From Vicia villosa (lineage: Eukaryota > Streptophyta > Magnoliopsida > Fabales > Fabaceae), in the NCBI RefSeq assembly GCF_029867415.1, contig NW_026705189.1, positions 248,001-312,000 of the forward strand: DNA of 64,000 nucleotides, read 5' to 3'. Positions 61,021 to 64,000 of this stretch are shown here, one piece after another (position 1 is the stretch's first letter; each line of letters opens with the position of its first letter). The position numbers were made by a program, and so were the translations under genes. The notes beneath the pieces are model-generated. The model saw only the letters and a program-made list of their open reading frames with translations. It was not told the origin of the DNA and searched no databases.

Positions 61021-61601
61021 TAATGGTTTGTTTAACTTGTTTTTCAAGAATAATTTAATTTTTCAGATTATATTCTACATCAATTTAAATGATCGTATAT
61101 GTCCAATGAGGTGTAGGGAAAAATAAGGGACACATATATTATAATAAACTCATGTATACATACCATAAATGTTATCTTTTATAGCCGTGGTGAAATGTAA
61201 ATTTTATATTTTAATTAAATTGTAGTTGTTGGGTTTCGAATTTAGTAACATGACATCTTTAATGACTTTTCACCACTCATCCGTATAATAAAATCTACCG
61301 TTGGATTGAAAGCTATTATCTTATACATCTGTCTATAAAATTTAACATCAATCGAAAATCATTTGACATATCAACGAGATGCATAAAAACTAACGTCTTA
61401 CAAAACTTCATGAAAACCGTTAATTTTTAACATATCTAATATTTTTTATTGGTGCAAAATTTTATTAGCGTGATCTATATGATAATATCTTTCAATCTAA
61501 CGGTAAATTTTATTATACAGACATGTGGTGAAGAGTTATCGAATGTGTCATATTATTAAGTTTGACACTTTAGTGTTATTTGATGACCACGGTAACACAC
61601 T
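61021..61601. other. Intergenic sequence, nothing recognised
   Basis: Around 61200-61560 there are inverted words (CACCACTCATCCGTATAATA and TATTATACAGACATGTGGTGAAGAG; CTACCGTTGGATTGAAAG and CTTTCAATCTAACGGTAA) about 200 bp apart. This suggests the arms of another foldback or MITE element spanning roughly 61195-61590 without clear ends. Confidence 0.5.
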
Positions 61602-61819
61602 CAGTGGCGGAGCCAGGAATTTTATGCAGTCTAGGCAAAAACTTTACACCCTTGATTATTCATCTGTTTTAATTTTCACACCCTATTTTTACTAATTTTG
61701 TCCATAATTTTGCCCCTAATTTTGTCTAAAAATCGATTATTAAATTGGAGGAGTACAAAGAAAATAGAGGTTGAGTCCGGGCGTCTGCCCGGGCTAGATA
61801 GGCCTTGGCTCCGCCCCTA
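61602..61819. mobile_element. Short hAT-like MITE (218 bp) with perfect 8-bp target duplication
   Basis: The ends are CAGTGGCGGAGCCAGG and, inward on the other strand, TAGGGGCGGAGCCAAGG. The target duplication AACACACT is perfect (61594-61601 and 61820-61827). This 'GGCGGAGCCAGG' family is widespread in dicots. Non-coding. Confidence 0.92.
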
Positions 61820-61827
61820 AACACACT

Positions 61828-62966
61828 CGTGATAGAAAACAACATATTTCTAATTACACACTACATAATAACGAAACGTAAGACCGTCATAATATGCATT
61901 TCACAACCGTTTTGAATAGTGTTTTTTATGGTGACTATAGTTATATTAGAGACCATATTTTATATATAAGATAATGGTAATTATGATTCTATTATTTGAA
62001 ATGTGTCTTTCTATAATCCATTTTCATATTTGAACTTCTACTTAACAAATTTATTAATTAATTAATAATTAATAATTAATATAATTAATATAAAAATAAA
62101 TTTAATTAATTAATTAATTTTTAAATAAGAATCTAATTATTCTTATTTAATTAATTAAAATTATTAATTCAATAATAACTAATTGTAGACTCTTAATTTA
62201 TTAAGCTAAAATGTTAGATTTTTTTTGTCAAGAAAATGTCACGTTATTTTTTTGTCAAGAAAATGTTACATTATTTGACCACACATTTGTTAAAACTCAA
62301 GTAAAAAACGTGCAATGCACTGTATCATGTGAAAACTCCAATAATTATAATAAAAATAAAATATTTATTTATTTATTTATTTATTTATTATTTTCCTAGT
62401 ATAATAAAAAGTACTACTGTAGTAAAAGCTAATGAATGATTCTGACTTCATAGTGTACAGAGACGTGTGCTCTTGCATGTGAAACAAATCCAGCTACCCA
62501 AATTAAAGAGATCCCCACTCACAATAAACGTCAAACACTCAACGAATATTATCTTTATCTCTACATTTTCTACGTCACACAACAGTTCTCAACATTTCTC
62601 TTTATATAACAAATAAAATATACACCTAATTTGATGCAAACTATTTTTTTTATGCTAACACAAGCATTGAATGCTTTCACGTATATGGCAAGTTGATGAA
62701 CAGGGACAAAACGCAAAAAAAATTCAAAATCAAAGCAAGAAATCAAAACTTAAAACAAACAAAGGAACTTTGAGTTAGTAGTACATAGTGTCAGCAACAT
62801 AGCTATCTCATGAAACTACTGAAGACTAGTCCTTATCTTTTTCTGCTTCTATTGCATGTTACCATCACTACATCACTTTGTCCTTCAACACTTTCATCAT
62901 TTGTTGTTATTATTATTATTATTATATGCACAGATTCTCATCTTCTTTTCTATCTGGTGCATGAGC
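61828..62966. other. AIL5 downstream region
   Basis: AT-rich sequence including TTAATTAA palindromes (about 62040-62170), a TTTTTTGTCAAGAAAATGT direct repeat pair at 62218-62270 and an ATTT tetranucleotide run at 62364-62390. The part nearest 62966 should hold the 3' UTR of the minus-strand AIL gene. The plus-strand frame 62810-63040 is fortuitous. Confidence 0.55.
62364..62390. repeat. (ATTT)n microsatellite
   Basis: About six to seven ATTT units about 600 bp downstream of the AIL gene stop codon. Confidence 0.9.
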
Positions 62967-64000
62967 TCATTCCATTCCGAATATTGGTGTTTGAAACTGA
63001 CTTGATTTTGCATGTGTTTGGAATGTGTGTCCATTATTGATCCAGTTGTTTCCATAACTATTGGTAGTATTTAAGGAAAATATCGGTGTAGCAAATGGAA
63101 TCGAACTTGTTGAAGATGACGATGATGATGATGAAGAAGAAGAATTGTTTCCATTTTGTTGCTGCTGAACAACTGATCCACTGAAAAAGCCTCCATTGTT
63201 ATCGCCATTTGTATTCGAAGGTACATGCGAAGAAAAATCCATGTTGAAGGGTGTTGAAGATGGAAGAACAGCATGACTAGGATTATTATTGCTATTATTA
63301 CTATTAAATCCAAGAATATTGGACCAGTAATCTGAAGAAGGATCTTGTTTTATCGGAATCGCGAAACTTAATGTAGAATTTGAAGGCTGCTGAGTTATTG
63401 TAAAGGCTGTGGATGGAGTTCTTTCATCTGATATACTTGCAACATCAAGTCTTTTGCTTTCTGATAAAGAATGATCAGTAGAAATTTTGCTGTTTTTATT
63501 TGATAAACCGCCTATGGGGAGAGAACTATTCGCGATGCTTTTTACGTCGTAGCGACTCATGTCGAAGTTTGTAACTGCATTTAGTCCTCTGAATTTGATT
63601 GCTGCTATATCATAAGCTTCAGCAGCTTCTTCTTGTGTGCCTAAGTAAATTAAGAAATTATCAAGTTATAGAACATTATCAAAATATTATCATAAATTAC
63701 TATAACTTGATAAATGCCAAAAAAGAAAAGAAACGAAAATGATGTGAATATATGGATAAGAACATACTGAAAGTGCCAAGGTAAAGGTCTTTGTTTCCGG
63801 CAACTCTACCTATCCTTGCCTGCCATCTACCATGCTGGTGGTGTCTGCAAAAAATTCAATCTTCAATATCTCAAATTTAATAATACTCCTATTTTATTCA
63901 CTCCACTACGAGCCCGGACCAAATTTATTAATTATTCAATAACTTTTAAAAGTAAATTTTCTTACCTTGTTACTCCTCGGTAAATTGATGCTCCTCTTGA
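62967..64000 (-). CDS. AIL5: AINTEGUMENTA-LIKE 5 / PLETHORA 5-type AP2 transcription factor, 3' part
   Basis: Three exons on the minus strand: 64000-63966 (runs off the window), 63844-63768 and 63640-62967. They join at GTAAG/GCAG and GTATG/TTAG sites in frame: 786 nt, 261 residues and a stop. The first two exons and the start of the third make the C-terminal half of the second AP2 domain: ASIYRGVTR, then [25 protein letters not shown], then [20 protein letters not shown]. These contain the YRG and RAYD elements, and the domain ends in [11 protein letters not shown]. The tail has LPIGGLSNK and a conserved [20 protein letters not shown] segment that resembles AIL5/PLT5 rather than PLT1/2 or BBM. 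It is followed by an Asn/Ser-rich region with a poly-Ser run (GAN repeat, about 63110-63145). AIL proteins bind DNA and promote meristem and organ-primordium growth. The first AP2 domain lies outside the window. Confidence 0.9.

Noticed and set aside
62810..63040. Plus-strand frame opposite the AIL5 3' end
   Set aside because: It overlaps the real minus-strand exon and shows only hydrophobic low-complexity translation.

Overview
The window is nuclear DNA of a flowering plant. It is AT-rich, has intron-split genes, and is filled with nested transposable elements of many ages. One host gene is recognisable: the 3' part of an AINTEGUMENTA-LIKE/PLETHORA gene closest to AIL5/PLT5, on the minus strand at the right edge (62967-64000). 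An Ogre-type LTR, Tat-lineage gypsy gag/protease remnants, SIRE-like copia LTRs and a legume-style OTU-bearing MULE suggest a papilionoid legume, probably of the vetch/clover/medick group. That placement is inferred from family resemblance, not from a search.

Layout. 1-1116 is a decayed LINE end. 1499-2202 holds two MITE-like pieces. 2298-11133 is the centrepiece: a structurally complete CACTA (En/Spm) transposon with TCA target duplications and two minus-strand genes whose reading frames can be joined across good splice sites (a 1160-residue TNP2-type transposase and a 603-residue TNPA-type protein). 11134-13830 is mostly featureless. 13830-18800 has two decayed Ty1/copia gag regions with tRNA-Met primer sites. 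18840-24610 carries hAT-like, Mutator-like and Stowaway-type elements, with an LTR-like repeat. 25485-30384 holds a plus-strand copia LTR piece, a CACTA-like fragment and a minus-strand copia element (LTR, gag, zinc knuckle, part of protease). 30440-34069 is a gypsy protease/RT remnant cut by an Ogre-like LTR. 34155-35190 is another CACTA-like fragment. 37395-40640 is a decayed MULE transposase with OTU domain facing a plant-mobile-domain pseudogene. 40860-43340 is a Tat-type gag/protease remnant. 44155-53000 contains hAT and Stowaway MITEs, a LINE-type RNase H remnant, a Tat LTR end and a TRIM on the minus strand. 54340-55110 is a 36-bp minisatellite split by a hAT MITE. 56018-57793 is a non-autonomous relative of the large CACTA element, and 58034-59963 is a second non-autonomous CACTA-like family. 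60085-61820 has a Harbinger-like remnant split by one hAT MITE, then another hAT MITE. AIL5 follows.

How they work together. The large CACTA element appears able to encode both proteins it needs, and the 1.8-kb element at 56018 keeps similar ends and subterminal repeats but no genes, so the two look like an autonomous/non-autonomous pair. The other elements lack intact coding capacity in this window. I saw no tRNA or rRNA gene, no CRISPR array and no bacterial-type operon, and no previously unknown system that I can defend. The most noteworthy items are the intact CACTA element, its partner with a paralogous empty site, and the MULE-OTU/plant-mobile-domain pair.
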